A stretch of 64,000 nucleotides of DNA, from NCBI RefSeq assembly GCF_001187505.1, contig NZ_CP012150.1, forward strand, positions 248,001 through 312,000. The letters run 5' to 3'. Source of the stretch: Mycolicibacterium goodii (lineage in GTDB: Bacteria; Actinomycetota; Actinomycetes; Mycobacteriales; Mycobacteriaceae). The position numbers were made by a program, and so were the translations under genes. A model generated the notes under the pieces. The model did no database searches, was not told the origin of the DNA, and saw nothing but the letters and a program-made list of their open reading frames with translations. The first letter of the stretch is position 1; each line of letters begins with the position of its first letter. This document shows positions 39,990 through 49,174 of the stretch, in pieces.

Positions 39990-40859
39990 ATGACCGCACC
40001 ATTCCTCGGCAGTGAAGCCCTTGCCGACGGCACATTGAACCGCCATCAACTGCGCACGCGATTCAGAACGCTGTATCCCAATGTGTATGTGCCCAAGACC
40101 TCCGAGCCGACACTTGAGCAGCGGACCGTCGGCGCGTGGCTGTGGTCTGGCCGCCGCGGTGTCATCGCCGGGCCCGCCGCTGCGGCATTGCACGGCGCCA
40201 AATGGATAGACCCGTCAATCCACATTGACCTAATCCACGACAATCCGCGCCAACCGCGTGGCATCACTACCCGACGCGACACCCTGCTCCCTGGCGAGAC
40301 GGTCGTCATCGGCGAGATGCTGCTGACATCAGCTGCCAGAACAGCTTTCGACATCGGACGCCGTTCGCCGACGAATCGCGGAGTCGCCCAACTCGACGCG
40401 CTGCTCCGAGTCACCGGGTGCACGGTCGCCGACATCGCGGATCTCGCCAACCGCCATCGCGGTGCACGCGGTCTGCGTCGGTTGGAGGCGACGCTGTCGT
40501 TGGTTGATCCTGGCGCACAATCCCCGAAAGAAACCTGGCTGCGTCTGCTCATCGTCCGTGACGGACTTCCCAAGCCCACCACCCAGATCCCGGTGTTGGC
40601 GGACGACGGTACACCGCTGGCCTATCTCGATATGGGTTGGGAGGAGTGGATGGTCGCTGTGGAGTACGACGGAGATCAGCACCGCACCGATCGACGGCAG
40701 TACGTCAAGGACATCCGGCGCCTCGAGATGCTCGCTGAACTCGGCTGGATCGTGATCCGTGTGGTCGCCGAGGACGGCACCGCCGAAGTCCTCCGCAGAA
40801 TCCGGGCTGCGTTGACCGCCAGGCAATCCAGCGTGCGCTCACGGCGGAAAGCCAGCTGA
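39990..40859 (+). CDS. AbiEi-like N-terminal plus DUF559 (PD-(D/E)XK/Vsr-like) nuclease-fold protein
   Basis: A 289-residue protein. Residues ~1-130 resemble AbiEi-type antitoxin/winged-helix N-termini (NRHQLRTRFRTLYPNVYVPK, AWLWSGRRGVIAGPAAAALHG, TSAARTAFDIGRR). Residues ~180-275 have the DUF559/Vsr-like nuclease layout: SPKETWLRLLIVRDGLP with Glu, then PLAYLDMGWEEWMVAVEYDGDQH with Asp and Glu, then RRLEMLAELGWIVIRV. The catalytic-type residues are all present. Such genes exist in several copies in fast-growing mycobacteria. It is flanked by the 81-bp repeat array (90 bases upstream) and by a fourth repeat copy that encodes its last ~10 residues and stop codon. The nuclease function is inferred. 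Confidence 0.75.
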   Translation: MTAPFLGSEALADGTLNRHQLRTRFRTLYPNVYVPKTSEPTLEQRTVGAWLWSGRRGVIAGPAAAALHGAKWIDPSIHIDLIHDNPRQPRGITTRRDTLLPGETVVIGEMLLTSAARTAFDIGRRSPTNRGVAQLDALLRVTGCTVADIADLANRHRGARGLRRLEATLSLVDPGAQSPKETWLRLLIVRDGLPKPTTQIPVLADDGTPLAYLDMGWEEWMVAVEYDGDQHRTDRRQYVKDIRRLEMLAELGWIVIRVVAEDGTAEVLRRIRAALTARQSSVRSRRKAS

Positions 40860-40887
40860 AAACCCGCCCTACACGCACGCTCGACGC
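40828..40887. repeat. diverged copy of the 81-bp repeat at the 3' end of the nuclease gene
   Basis: CCAGCGTGCGCTCACGGCGG, then ...AAACCCGCCC and ACACGCACGCTCGACGC match the repeat at 39671-39899 with substitutions and a shorter length. It covers the last ~10 codons and stop of the nuclease gene and ends 7 bases before the ackA stop, so it sits between two convergent 3' ends. It can form the same hairpin and may act as a two-way terminator. Confidence 0.75.
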
Positions 40888-40894
40888 AGAGCAG

Positions 40895-42025
40895 CTACAC
40901 CACCTGCACGCAGGCGCGCGCGATGGCCAGCTCTTCGTTGGTCGGCACGACAAGCACCGCCACCGCCGACCCGGGTGTCGAGATGAGCCGGGGCTCATCT
41001 GATTTCGCGGAGTTCAGCGCATCATCGATCTCGATGCCCAAACCGCCCAGCCCGGCCAACGCATCGCGCCGCACCAGGGGGACGTTCTCCCCCACCCCGG
41101 CGGTGAAGCTGATCACGTCGGTCCTGCCCAGCACGGCCAGGTACGCGCCGATGTACTTGCGGAGCCGGTGGATGTAGACGTCGTACGCCAGTTTCGCGTG
41201 CTCATCCCCGGATTCGATGAGCTCACGAAGCTTGCGGAAGTCGCTGGCGCCACCGAGACCGAGGACCCCGGAGCGCCGGTTGAGCATCGACTCGATGTCG
41301 TCGACGCTCATGCCCGCGGTGCGCCACAGGTACATGATCACCCCGGGGTCGATGTCACCGCTGCGGGTGCCCATCACCAGGCCCTCCATCGGGGTCAGAC
41401 CCATCGACGTGTCGACGGCCCTACCACCTGCCACGGCGCTTGCCGAGGCACCGTTACCGAGGTGCAGCACAATCTGATTCAGCGATTCCAGCGGACGGTC
41501 GAGGAAGATCGCGGCCTGCTGGCTGACGTACTCGTGCGACGTGCCATGAAAACCGTAGCGCTTGATGTGCCACGTCTCGGCGAGTTCGCGGTCGATGGCG
41601 TAGGTGCTCGCGGGCGCGGGCAGGTCGTGGAAGAACGCGGTGTCGAACACGGCGATGTGCGGCAGGTCCGGCAGCAGCTTGCGGGCGACCTCGATGCCCT
41701 TGATGGCGGGCGGGTTGTGCAGCGGCGCCAACGGGGAGAGCTCGCGCACCTTGGCGATGAGCTCGTCGTCGATCACCGACGGCTTGTAGAACGTCTTGCC
41801 GCCGTGGACCATCCGGTGGCCGACGGCCACCAGGCCGAGATTCTCCAGCCGCAGGCCTGCGGCGGCGAGTTCGTCGAACGCCGCGCGCAGCGCCGCGTCG
41901 TGGTCGGGCACCGCACCGGACCCGATCTCCTCGATGATGCCCTCGGCCAGGAATTCTCCGCTCGCCGGTTTGACCACTGCGTACTTCAGTGACGACGACC
42001 CGGAGTTGACCACGAGGACGGTCAC
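40895..42025 (-). CDS. ackA: acetate kinase
   Basis: A 376-residue acetate/propionate kinase of the ASKHA superfamily that converts acetyl phosphate and ADP to acetate and ATP. Typical motifs are [13 protein letters not shown] at the start, [31 protein letters not shown] ([11 protein letters not shown]), HLGNGAS and [14 protein letters not shown] 42025 overlaps the pta stop (GTGA), so the kinase is coupled to Pta as in other mycobacteria (Rv0408-Rv0409). No defects are seen. Confidence 0.96.
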   Translation of the reverse strand: MTVLVVNSGSSSLKYAVVKPASGEFLAEGIIEEIGSGAVPDHDAALRAAFDELAAAGLRLENLGLVAVGHRMVHGGKTFYKPSVIDDELIAKVRELSPLAPLHNPPAIKGIEVARKLLPDLPHIAVFDTAFFHDLPAPASTYAIDRELAETWHIKRYGFHGTSHEYVSQQAAIFLDRPLESLNQIVLHLGNGASASAVAGGRAVDTSMGLTPMEGLVMGTRSGDIDPGVIMYLWRTAGMSVDDIESMLNRRSGVLGLGGASDFRKLRELIESGDEHAKLAYDVYIHRLRKYIGAYLAVLGRTDVISFTAGVGENVPLVRRDALAGLGGLGIEIDDALNSAKSDEPRLISTPGSAVAVLVVPTNEELAIARACVQVV

Positions 42026-44100
42026 GACCGGCCCTGCGCTTGGATCGCGGTGATCGCGACGGTGTTGACGATGTCTTCCACCAGCGCGCCTCGGGACAGA
42101 TCGTTGACAGGCTTGTTGAGCCCTTGCAGCACAGGGCCGATCGCGATGGCACCGGCGCTGCGTTGCACCGCCTTGTACGTGTTGTTGCCGGTGTTGAGAT
42201 CGGGGAAGATCAGCACGGTCGCGCGCCCCGCCACCTCCGAATCGGGCATCTTGGTCTTGGCCACCGACGGTTCCACCGCCGCGTCGTACTGGATCGGCCC
42301 TTCGACGAGCAACGTGTTGTCCCTTTCACGCACCAGTTGTGTTGCCGCCCTGACCTTGTCGACGTCGGCACCGGTGCCCGAGGTGCCGGTCGAATAGGAC
42401 AGCATCGCAACGCGCGGTTCGATGCCGAACTGTGCTGCGGTGCGTGCCGACGAGATCGCGATGTCGGCCAGCTGCTCGGCCGTCGGGTCGGGAACGATCG
42501 CGCAGTCACCGTAGGCGAGCACGCGGTCCTGCAGGCACATCAGGAAGATGCTGGACACGGTGGACACGTCCGGCAGGGTCTTGATGATCTCGAACGCGGG
42601 CCGCACGGTGTGCGCGGTGGTGTGCGCGGCGCCGGAGACCATCCCGTCGACCATGTCGTTGTGCACCAGCATGGTGCCGAAGTAGGACACGTCGGTGATG
42701 ATCTCGCGGGCCTGGTCGACGGTGATGCCCTTGTGTTTGCGCAGTTGCGCGTACTGCTGGGCGAACTGGTCACACAGGTCGCTGGTACGCGGGTTCAGCA
42801 CCGTGGCCGCCGACAGGTCGACACCGAGTTCGGCACCACGGGAACGGATCTGGTTCTCGTCGCCGAGGATGGTCAGGTCGGCGACACCGCGTCGCAGCAG
42901 CCGTCCGGCGGCCTTGAGGATGCGGTCGTCTTCGCCTTCGGGCAGCACGATGCGCCTGCGGTCGGCGCGGGCCCGGTCCAGCAGCTGGTAGGTGAACATC
43001 TGCGGTGTCGTCACCTCGGGGATCGGCAGCCGCAGGCGGGCCAGCAGCTCGTCGATGTCGACGTGACGATCCATGATCTGCAGCGCGGTGTCGATCTTGC
43101 GCTGCGACAGCGCGGTGACGCGGCCGCGGGCCCCCGCGACCCGGCTCGCGGTCTCGAACGTGCCGTACTTGGTCGCGACGATCGGCAGTTTCAGGCCGAG
43201 CCCGGCGACCAGTTTCGCGATGGCGGGGTGCAGCTCGAGGCCGCCGTTGAGGATGATCGTCGACAGTGACGGGAAGCCTTCGGCGGCGTGCGCGCTGACC
43301 ACGGCGAGCACCACATCGGAGCGGTCACCCGGGGTGACCACCGCGACCCCTTCGGTGAGGCGTTCCAGCACGTGTTCGGCCGTCATGCCGGCCACCAGCA
43401 CGCCGAGCGCCTCCCGGGACAGCAGCGCGGGGTCGCCCGCGACCATGGTGCCGTCGACGGCGTCCTGTAGTTCCGCGACCGACGGCGCGACCAGCAGAGG
43501 TTCCTCGGGCAGCACGTAGGCCGGCGGGCCGAGCGGTTTGAGGGCCTGCCCGACGGCGGTGAGCTGGGCCGGATCGCACCGGTTGGCGACCACGGCCGCG
43601 GTGTGCGCGTGCTGGCCGGCCAGCTCGGCGAGGCACACCTCGACGACGTGGACCACCTCGTCCGGGGTTCGGTTGGCGGCCTTGACGGCGAGGACGACGG
43701 GCGCGCCGAGGTTGACCGCGATGCGCGCGTTCATGCTCAGCTCGCTCGGGGTGGCGATGTCGGTGTAGTCGCTGCCGACGATCAGCACCGCGTCGCACTG
43801 GTCGGCCACGCGGTGATACCGGTCGACGATCTCGGCGATCGCCGCGTCGGGATCCTCGTGGACCTGCTGGTAGCCGACGCCGACGCAGTCCTCGTAGGGC
43901 AACCCGGCCGTGGTTGCGGCGAGCAGCAACTCCAGGATGTAGTCGCGGTCCTCACCGAGGCGTGTGATGGGCCGGAACACCGCGACCTTGGGCACGGTCG
44001 CGGCCAGTCGGTGCAGGATGCCCAGCGCAATCGTGGACTTGCCGGTGTCACCCTCGGGTGAGGCGATGTAGATCGCGGTCGCTGTCTGTCCCTCGGGCAC
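42022..44100 (-). CDS. pta: phosphate acetyltransferase, long form
   Basis: A 692-residue enzyme that interconverts acetyl-CoA and acetyl phosphate. It has three domains: an N-terminal P-loop dethiobiotin-synthetase-like domain ([10 protein letters not shown] near residue 14), a middle DRTGG domain, and a C-terminal PTA_PTB catalytic domain from ~370 ([71 protein letters not shown]). GTG 44100 gives [18 protein letters not shown]. It is followed by ackA with a 4-base overlap. In M. tuberculosis it directly follows fgd1; here a 16-kb block intervenes. Confidence 0.96.
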   Translation of the reverse strand: MPEGQTATAIYIASPEGDTGKSTIALGILHRLAATVPKVAVFRPITRLGEDRDYILELLLAATTAGLPYEDCVGVGYQQVHEDPDAAIAEIVDRYHRVADQCDAVLIVGSDYTDIATPSELSMNARIAVNLGAPVVLAVKAANRTPDEVVHVVEVCLAELAGQHAHTAAVVANRCDPAQLTAVGQALKPLGPPAYVLPEEPLLVAPSVAELQDAVDGTMVAGDPALLSREALGVLVAGMTAEHVLERLTEGVAVVTPGDRSDVVLAVVSAHAAEGFPSLSTIILNGGLELHPAIAKLVAGLGLKLPIVATKYGTFETASRVAGARGRVTALSQRKIDTALQIMDRHVDIDELLARLRLPIPEVTTPQMFTYQLLDRARADRRRIVLPEGEDDRILKAAGRLLRRGVADLTILGDENQIRSRGAELGVDLSAATVLNPRTSDLCDQFAQQYAQLRKHKGITVDQAREIITDVSYFGTMLVHNDMVDGMVSGAAHTTAHTVRPAFEIIKTLPDVSTVSSIFLMCLQDRVLAYGDCAIVPDPTAEQLADIAISSARTAAQFGIEPRVAMLSYSTGTSGTGADVDKVRAATQLVRERDNTLLVEGPIQYDAAVEPSVAKTKMPDSEVAGRATVLIFPDLNTGNNTYKAVQRSAGAIAIGPVLQGLNKPVNDLSRGALVEDIVNTVAITAIQAQGRS

Positions 44101-44121
44101 GACCTAAAGCATCGCACTCAA

Positions 44122-45447
44122 TCAGCCAAGATGGGCCAGCGCCCCCGAGAATTCGGTGCAGAACCAGTCGACGTCGGCCATCGAGAACACCAGCGGCGGT
44201 CTGATCTTGAGGACGTTGCCGTGGGTGCCGCACACCGAGATCAACACGTGCCGATCACGCATCGCGTTGACCAGATCGTGGGCGCGGGTGCGGTCCGGGG
44301 TCGCGGCGTCGCGGTCCGCGACCACTTCGACCCCGACGTACAACCCGGCGCCGCGCACGTCGCCGATGTGCGGGTGGTCGGCGGTGATGCGGGTGAGCTC
44401 GTTGCGCAGCGCGCGGCCGACCGTGGCGGCATTGGCCACCAGATTCTCGTCGTCGATGACGTCGAGGACCGCGGCCGCCGCCGCCATCGACACCGGGTTG
44501 CCGCCGAAGGTGTTGAAGTAGGGCACGCCGAGGGCGAACGGTTCCAGCACCGCGCTGCGCGCGGCCATCGCGGCCACCGGCAGCCCGTTGGCCATCGGCT
44601 TGCCCATGGTGACGAGATCGGGCACCACACCGTGCCTGGCGAAACCCCACATGCCGTCACCCGTGCGGCCGAATCCGGGTTGCACCTCGTCGGCGATGAA
44701 GACGCCACCCGCCGCGCGCACCGCGGCGACCGCGGGGGCCAGCACCGAGGTGTCCGGGTAGATGCCGTCCGACGAGAAGAAGGTGTCGACGATCAGAGCG
44801 CTGACGCCGTGGCCGCAGCGCTGCAGGTCGACGACGGCGGCTTCGACGTCGGCGCGAAACCGCGTCGCCACATTACCGTCGGACCGGTAGCTGTCGGGTG
44901 CGGCGACGGTGCGCACATGCGGGCCGATCACGGTCTCGCCGCCGATCGACGGCGAAATCGCCGTCACCGCTTCGGTGTTGCCGTGATAGGCGTCCCGGGT
45001 GACGATGACGCCGCGCGCCCCGGTGTACATCTGCGCGACGCGCAGCGCGAGATCGTTGGCCTCGGATCCGGTGCAGGCGTACATCACCTGGTCGACGTCG
45101 TCGGGCATGGTGCCGTCCAGCAACCGCTGCGAGTACCCGACGATGCCGTCGTGCAGATACCTGGTGTGGGTGTTGAGCGTTTCGAGCTGTCTGGTCACCG
45201 CGGCGACGACGTGGGGATGGCAGTGCCCGACGCTGACGACGTTGTTGTAGGCGTCGAGGTACCGCACGCCGTCGGCGTCGAACACGTGGCTGCCCCGGCC
45301 CCGGACCAGGTGCACCGGCCGTTCGTAGAACAGCCGGTACGCAGGCCCGAGCAGGCGGGTGCGGGCCGAGATCAGGCGCTCGGTACCCGGATCGATCGAC
45401 TGGTCACCGGTGTAGCTGTTGGAATCCATGATGTTGGAGAACCTCAT
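44122..45447 (-). CDS. class III PLP enzyme resembling ethanolamine-phosphate / phosphohydroxylysine phospho-lyases
   Basis: A 441-residue class III aminotransferase-fold protein. The PLP lysine is Lys283 (TMGKPMANG), with Asp253 in IADEVQPGFGRTG. Many stretches follow the vertebrate ETNPPL/PHYKPL phospho-lyases: YLDAYNNVVSVGHCHPHV, NTHTRYLHDGIVGYSQRL, GSEANDLALRVAQMYTG, RDAYHGNTEAVTAISP, FNTFGGNPVSMA and NVLKIRPP. Those enzymes remove phosphate and ammonia from a phosphorylated amino alcohol, leaving an aldehyde. ATG 45447 follows GAAAGGGG; frames upstream are poor. An APC permease is directly upstream and a matching APH-type kinase is divergent, supporting a kinase/phospho-lyase pathway. 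A plain omega-transaminase remains possible. Confidence 0.82.
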   Translation of the reverse strand: MRFSNIMDSNSYTGDQSIDPGTERLISARTRLLGPAYRLFYERPVHLVRGRGSHVFDADGVRYLDAYNNVVSVGHCHPHVVAAVTRQLETLNTHTRYLHDGIVGYSQRLLDGTMPDDVDQVMYACTGSEANDLALRVAQMYTGARGVIVTRDAYHGNTEAVTAISPSIGGETVIGPHVRTVAAPDSYRSDGNVATRFRADVEAAVVDLQRCGHGVSALIVDTFFSSDGIYPDTSVLAPAVAAVRAAGGVFIADEVQPGFGRTGDGMWGFARHGVVPDLVTMGKPMANGLPVAAMAARSAVLEPFALGVPYFNTFGGNPVSMAAAAAVLDVIDDENLVANAATVGRALRNELTRITADHPHIGDVRGAGLYVGVEVVADRDAATPDRTRAHDLVNAMRDRHVLISVCGTHGNVLKIRPPLVFSMADVDWFCTEFSGALAHLG

Positions 45448-45507
45448 GTTCCCAACCCCTTTCGTACCCATGTCGGTCGTCACGATCTCGGCTCCGCACC
45501 CGGTCGG

Positions 45508-47085
45508 TCAGCGCTCGTGTGATTCCTCCAACACGGTGCGGCCCAGATCGGCATAGCGGTTGGGGTCCTTGAACTTCAAGAACAGCGCCAGCAACACTCC
45601 GCCGATTCCGACGATGCCAACAACATACGGGATGGCGGCGAAGATCCAGTCGGTGGCGGCGTCACCGGCGGCGAACGACGCGTTCTTGGCGAGCAGGTAG
45701 ATCACGTAGAGCATGCCGGTCCCGCCCAGCAGTGGCGCGAGGAACGTCTTGAACCAGTTGGCGGTCTCGGGGTGCTTCTTGTGCACGTGGAAGTAGGAGA
45801 TCACCGAGAACGCCGCCAGGGCCTGCACGATCATGATCGCGGTGGTGCCCAGCAGTGCCATCAGCCCGTACAGGTCGGTGTAGGGGTTGCGGTCGGTGAG
45901 GTCGAAGAACAGCACCACAACCGCCGCGAAGCCGGTCTGGACGAACCCGGCGATGTGCGGCGAACCGTGCACCGGGTGGGTGGCACCGATGGTCTTGCGC
46001 ATGCCGGGGACCACGTTCTCGCGGCCGATCGCGTACAGGTAGCGCGCGGCGCAGTTGTGGAACGCCATACCGCAGGCGAACGAGCCCGTCATGAGCAGGA
46101 TCTTGAACAGGTCGACGGCCCAGGTGCCGAGGTGCTCGTGCACCGGGTTGAAGAAGATGTTGCCCGCGGTATCCGAATCCTGCGCCAGCGCAATGGCATT
46201 CTGCGGACCGGTGCCGACGATGGCCAGCCAGGACACGATCACGTAGAAGGCGCCGATGCCGATCACCGAGCTCACCACCGCGATGGGGATGATCTTCTTG
46301 GGGTTGCGCGACTCCTCGCCGTACATGGCGCTGGACTCGAAGCCGACCCACGACCAGAACGCGAAGAACAGGCCGACACCGGCGGACCCCGCGACCGCGA
46401 TCATGCTGCCGTCGGCGCCGGCGACCTCACCGGAGAGGCTCTGGAAACCGTTGAGCGGGTTGAGCGATCCGAGCGACCAGCCCTGCGGACCACCGCCGGT
46501 CAAGACCACCGAGCAGGCCATGAGTGCCAGCATCACGATCTCGGTGACGAGGAACACGCCGAGCACCTTGGCCGCGAGGTTGATGTCGAAGTAGGTCAGC
46601 ACCGCGTTGACCGCGAGCATGCCGACCGCGAACACGATCCACGGCACGTCGACACCGAAGAAGGACTTGAACAGGTCGGTGCCGAAGAACGAGAAGATGC
46701 CGATCAGCGAGGCCTCGAACACCATGTACGCCAACGCCGTCAGGAAGCCGGCGCCAAGGCCGACGACGCGGCCCAGACCGTGGCTGATGTAGCCGTAGAA
46801 TGCGCCGGTCGCGGTGATGTGCTTGCTCATCGCGGCGTAGCCGATCGCGAACAAGGTCAGGACGATGGTGGCGACGAAGTAGCCTGCGGGCGCGTACGCA
46901 CCGTTGCCGAAGCCCACCGCGATGGGGACGTTACCGACCATGGCGGTGATGGGTGCGGCGGTTGCCACCGCCATGAACAACACGCCGACCAGGCCCACCG
47001 CGTTGGGCTTGAGGCGCTGGATGGCTTCTGAAGACTTTCCGCTCGACGCCTTCCCGGGCGCCGACGGATCGATGATCTCGCTCAT
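45508..47085 (-). CDS. APC-superfamily amino-acid/amine permease
   Basis: A 525-residue, 12-14-helix permease. TM1 reads VGLVGVLFMAVATAAPITAMVGNVPIAVGFG and TM3 SKHITATGAFYGYISHGLGR, as in large APC permeases for amino acids, amines or ethanolamine. A GGACCCCTC leader precedes the ATG at 47085. The phospho-lyase-like gene follows 60 bases downstream, so it probably brings in the amino compound consumed by that enzyme. Repeated TGGTCT half-sites in the divergent promoter region suggest control by the UTRA GntR regulator at 49175. Confidence 0.85.
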   Translation of the reverse strand: MSEIIDPSAPGKASSGKSSEAIQRLKPNAVGLVGVLFMAVATAAPITAMVGNVPIAVGFGNGAYAPAGYFVATIVLTLFAIGYAAMSKHITATGAFYGYISHGLGRVVGLGAGFLTALAYMVFEASLIGIFSFFGTDLFKSFFGVDVPWIVFAVGMLAVNAVLTYFDINLAAKVLGVFLVTEIVMLALMACSVVLTGGGPQGWSLGSLNPLNGFQSLSGEVAGADGSMIAVAGSAGVGLFFAFWSWVGFESSAMYGEESRNPKKIIPIAVVSSVIGIGAFYVIVSWLAIVGTGPQNAIALAQDSDTAGNIFFNPVHEHLGTWAVDLFKILLMTGSFACGMAFHNCAARYLYAIGRENVVPGMRKTIGATHPVHGSPHIAGFVQTGFAAVVVLFFDLTDRNPYTDLYGLMALLGTTAIMIVQALAAFSVISYFHVHKKHPETANWFKTFLAPLLGGTGMLYVIYLLAKNASFAAGDAATDWIFAAIPYVVGIVGIGGVLLALFLKFKDPNRYADLGRTVLEESHER

Positions 47086-47124
47086 TGAGGGGTCCTAATC
47101 CGTCCCTGAACAGGGCAATTGCCG

Positions 47125-47328
47125 GACCATTTTTTGGTCTGGTCTGAGAATGTCGCCGACGACGCTGTTGCGCGACGCTGGCAATTGTTACCGCGCCCCG
47201 ATTCATCGGTCAACTTGAAATTACCTGTGCATTCCGGGCTTTGTTGCAAACATGTTTCGAAGCTGGGAGCCGTGCAACGGTGGGGTAAAAATTCTCGATT
47301 TGGTCTGCTCTGATCCTGGTTTTGGTCC
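47125..47328. promoter_or_regulatory. TGGTCT-type operator half-sites in the permease/kinase divergent promoter
   Basis: GACCA-TTTTT-TGGTC forms an inverted repeat at 47125-47139, extended to TGGTCTGGTCT (47135-47145). Further TGGTCT at 47301-47306 and TGGTCC at 47323-47328 lie just before the kinase gene. HutC/UTRA-type GntR proteins (DasR, PhnF) bind TGGTCT..AGACCA-like sites, and such a regulator lies in this locus. The whole 254-base gap (47086-47339) otherwise holds no gene. Confidence 0.5.
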
Positions 47329-47339
47329 ACACTCTTCGC

Positions 47340-48377
47340 ATGCCGGGACTCCCTGCCGACCACGAACTGTTCGCGCGCGCCGCGCTCGGCGCGTACCGAC
47401 GCGATCCGAACACCCCGCTGCGCCTGCTCAGCCTCTCCGAGAACGCCACGTACCTGGCGGGCGATCCGGACGGCGACCCCGAACCTCTGGTGCTGCGGGT
47501 CCACCGTCCCGACTACCACTCGGTGCACGGCATCGCGTCCGAGCTGGCCTGGATGGCCGCGTTGCGACGTGAAACCGCCGTCAGGACACCGGAACTCGTT
47601 CCCGCCCACAACGGCGATCAGGTGGTCGCGGCCACCGTCGGCGACCGCACCCTGCACGTCGACGCCGTGAGCTTCGTGCCGGGATGCACCGCCGAGGAGG
47701 CTCCCGAGGTGGTGGGGTTCGCCGCACTCCGCGAGTTGACAGCGATCATGCACGACCACGCCCACAGCTGGGCGGCACCGGCGTCGTTCACCCGGTTCAG
47801 CTGGGACCTCGACGCGATCCTGGGGCCGAGGGCCCGGTGGGGCAACTGGCGTGACGCACCGGCACTCACCGCCGCCGACAAGGTCTCGATCGAACGCGCC
47901 GTGACCGAGATCACCGGCCGGATCTCCGAATTCGGCACCACACCGGACCGTTTCGGCCTCATCCACGCCGACCTGCGGCTGTCGAACCTCATGGTCGATC
48001 CCACCACGCCGGGCGCGGGCATCACCGTGATCGACTTCGACGACTGCGGCTGGGGCTGGCATCTGGCCGATCTGGCCGCCGTGGTGTCGTGGCTGGAGGA
48101 CAGCCCCGAGGCCGACGGCATCATCGCCGAGTGGCTGCGCGGATACCGTGCGGTGCGTGCTCTGCCCGAAGACCACCTGGCGTTGATCCCGACGTTCGTC
48201 CTGCTGCGCCGCGTGCAGTTGACCGCGTGGATCGCCTCGCACGCCGACGCCGACGCCGCGATCTCCGTCGGCGCCGAGTACGCGCGCGGCACCGCGCGGC
48301 TGGCCGAACGCTACCTCGACGACCGAACCTGGTTGCAGGAGGCGATTTTCGCCTCACCCCTGACCCCGACAGCATGA
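47340..48377 (+). CDS. APH-family small-molecule kinase (hydroxylysine/homoserine kinase-like, COG2334 type)
   Basis: A 345-residue aminoglycoside-phosphotransferase-fold protein. ATP-lobe: [15 protein letters not shown] and [10 protein letters not shown], with a Glu in [10 protein letters not shown]. Catalytic loop: [14 protein letters not shown]. Metal Asp: [11 protein letters not shown]. It most resembles kinases of small hydroxylated amino compounds (homoserine, hydroxylysine, choline) rather than antibiotic-resistance enzymes. ATG 47340 is preferred; GTG 47322 is an alternative. It is divergent from the permease/phospho-lyase pair, and an SDR gene follows 11 bases later. It would phosphorylate the hydroxyl that the phospho-lyase then eliminates. 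Confidence 0.8.
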   Translation: MPGLPADHELFARAALGAYRRDPNTPLRLLSLSENATYLAGDPDGDPEPLVLRVHRPDYHSVHGIASELAWMAALRRETAVRTPELVPAHNGDQVVAATVGDRTLHVDAVSFVPGCTAEEAPEVVGFAALRELTAIMHDHAHSWAAPASFTRFSWDLDAILGPRARWGNWRDAPALTAADKVSIERAVTEITGRISEFGTTPDRFGLIHADLRLSNLMVDPTTPGAGITVIDFDDCGWGWHLADLAAVVSWLEDSPEADGIIAEWLRGYRAVRALPEDHLALIPTFVLLRRVQLTAWIASHADADAAISVGAEYARGTARLAERYLDDRTWLQEAIFASPLTPTA

Positions 48378-48388
48378 CAAGGAGAAAC

Positions 48389-49165
48389 ATGTTCGACCTG
48401 CAGGGCCGTTCCGTGGTGGTCACCGGCGGCACCAAGGGCATCGGCCGTGGCATCGCCACGGTCTTCGCGCGGGCCGGCGCCAACGTGGCGGTGGCCGGGC
48501 GCTCGAACGCCGACATCGACAGCTGCGTGGCCGATCTCGACCAGCTGGGCTCCGGCACGGTCATCGGCGTGCAGACCGACGTCAGCGACCGCGCACAGTG
48601 CGACGCGCTGGCCGCGCGGGCGGTCGAGGCGTTCGGCGGCATCGACGTGGTGTGTGCCAATGCCGGGGTCTTTCCCGACGCGCCGCTGGCGACCATGACC
48701 CCCGAGCAGCTCACCGGGATCTTCGCCGTCAACGTCAACGGCACGTTCTACGCGGTCCAGGCCTGCCTGGACGCCCTGATCGCGTCGGGCAGCGGCCGGG
48801 TCGTGCTGACGTCGTCGATCACCGGCCCCATCACCGGGTATCCCGGCTGGTCGCACTACGGTGCCACCAAGGCCGCGCAGCTGGGCTTCATGCGCACGGC
48901 CGCAATCGAACTGGCGCCGCACAAGATCACCGTCAACGCGATCCTGCCCGGCAACATCATGACCGAGGGCCTGCTCGACAACGGTGAGGAGTACATCGCG
49001 AGCATGGCGCGTTCCATCCCCGCGGGCGCGCTGGGCACCCCCGAGGACATCGGCCACCTCGCGGCGTTCCTGGCCACCAAGGAGGCCGGTTACATCACCG
49101 GCCAGGCCATCGCCGTCGACGGTGGGCAGGTGCTGCCCGAGTCCCTGGACGCGATCGCGACGTAG
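48389..49165 (+). CDS. SDR-family oxidoreductase
   Basis: A 258-residue classical SDR: cofactor motif TGGTKGIG (12-19), NAG at 91-93, catalytic Ser142/143, Tyr157 and Lys161 (YGATK), and a C-terminal [22 protein letters not shown] after strand 2 suggests NADP(H). GGAGAAAC is in front of ATG 48389; a longer frame from 48089 is a shadow of the kinase gene. It is co-transcribed with the kinase upstream (11-base gap) and probably with the GntR gene 9 bases after. In this locus it could oxidise or reduce the aldehyde product or a hydroxyl of the imported substrate. Confidence 0.87.
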   Translation: MFDLQGRSVVVTGGTKGIGRGIATVFARAGANVAVAGRSNADIDSCVADLDQLGSGTVIGVQTDVSDRAQCDALAARAVEAFGGIDVVCANAGVFPDAPLATMTPEQLTGIFAVNVNGTFYAVQACLDALIASGSGRVVLTSSITGPITGYPGWSHYGATKAAQLGFMRTAAIELAPHKITVNAILPGNIMTEGLLDNGEEYIASMARSIPAGALGTPEDIGHLAAFLATKEAGYITGQAIAVDGGQVLPESLDAIAT

Positions 49166-49174
49166 GCGCAGCCC

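Noticed and set aside
47082..48242. 386-codon minus-strand frame
   Set aside because: It is antisense to the kinase gene, which has the HADLRLSN and DFDD motifs; the frame also runs across the divergent promoter.
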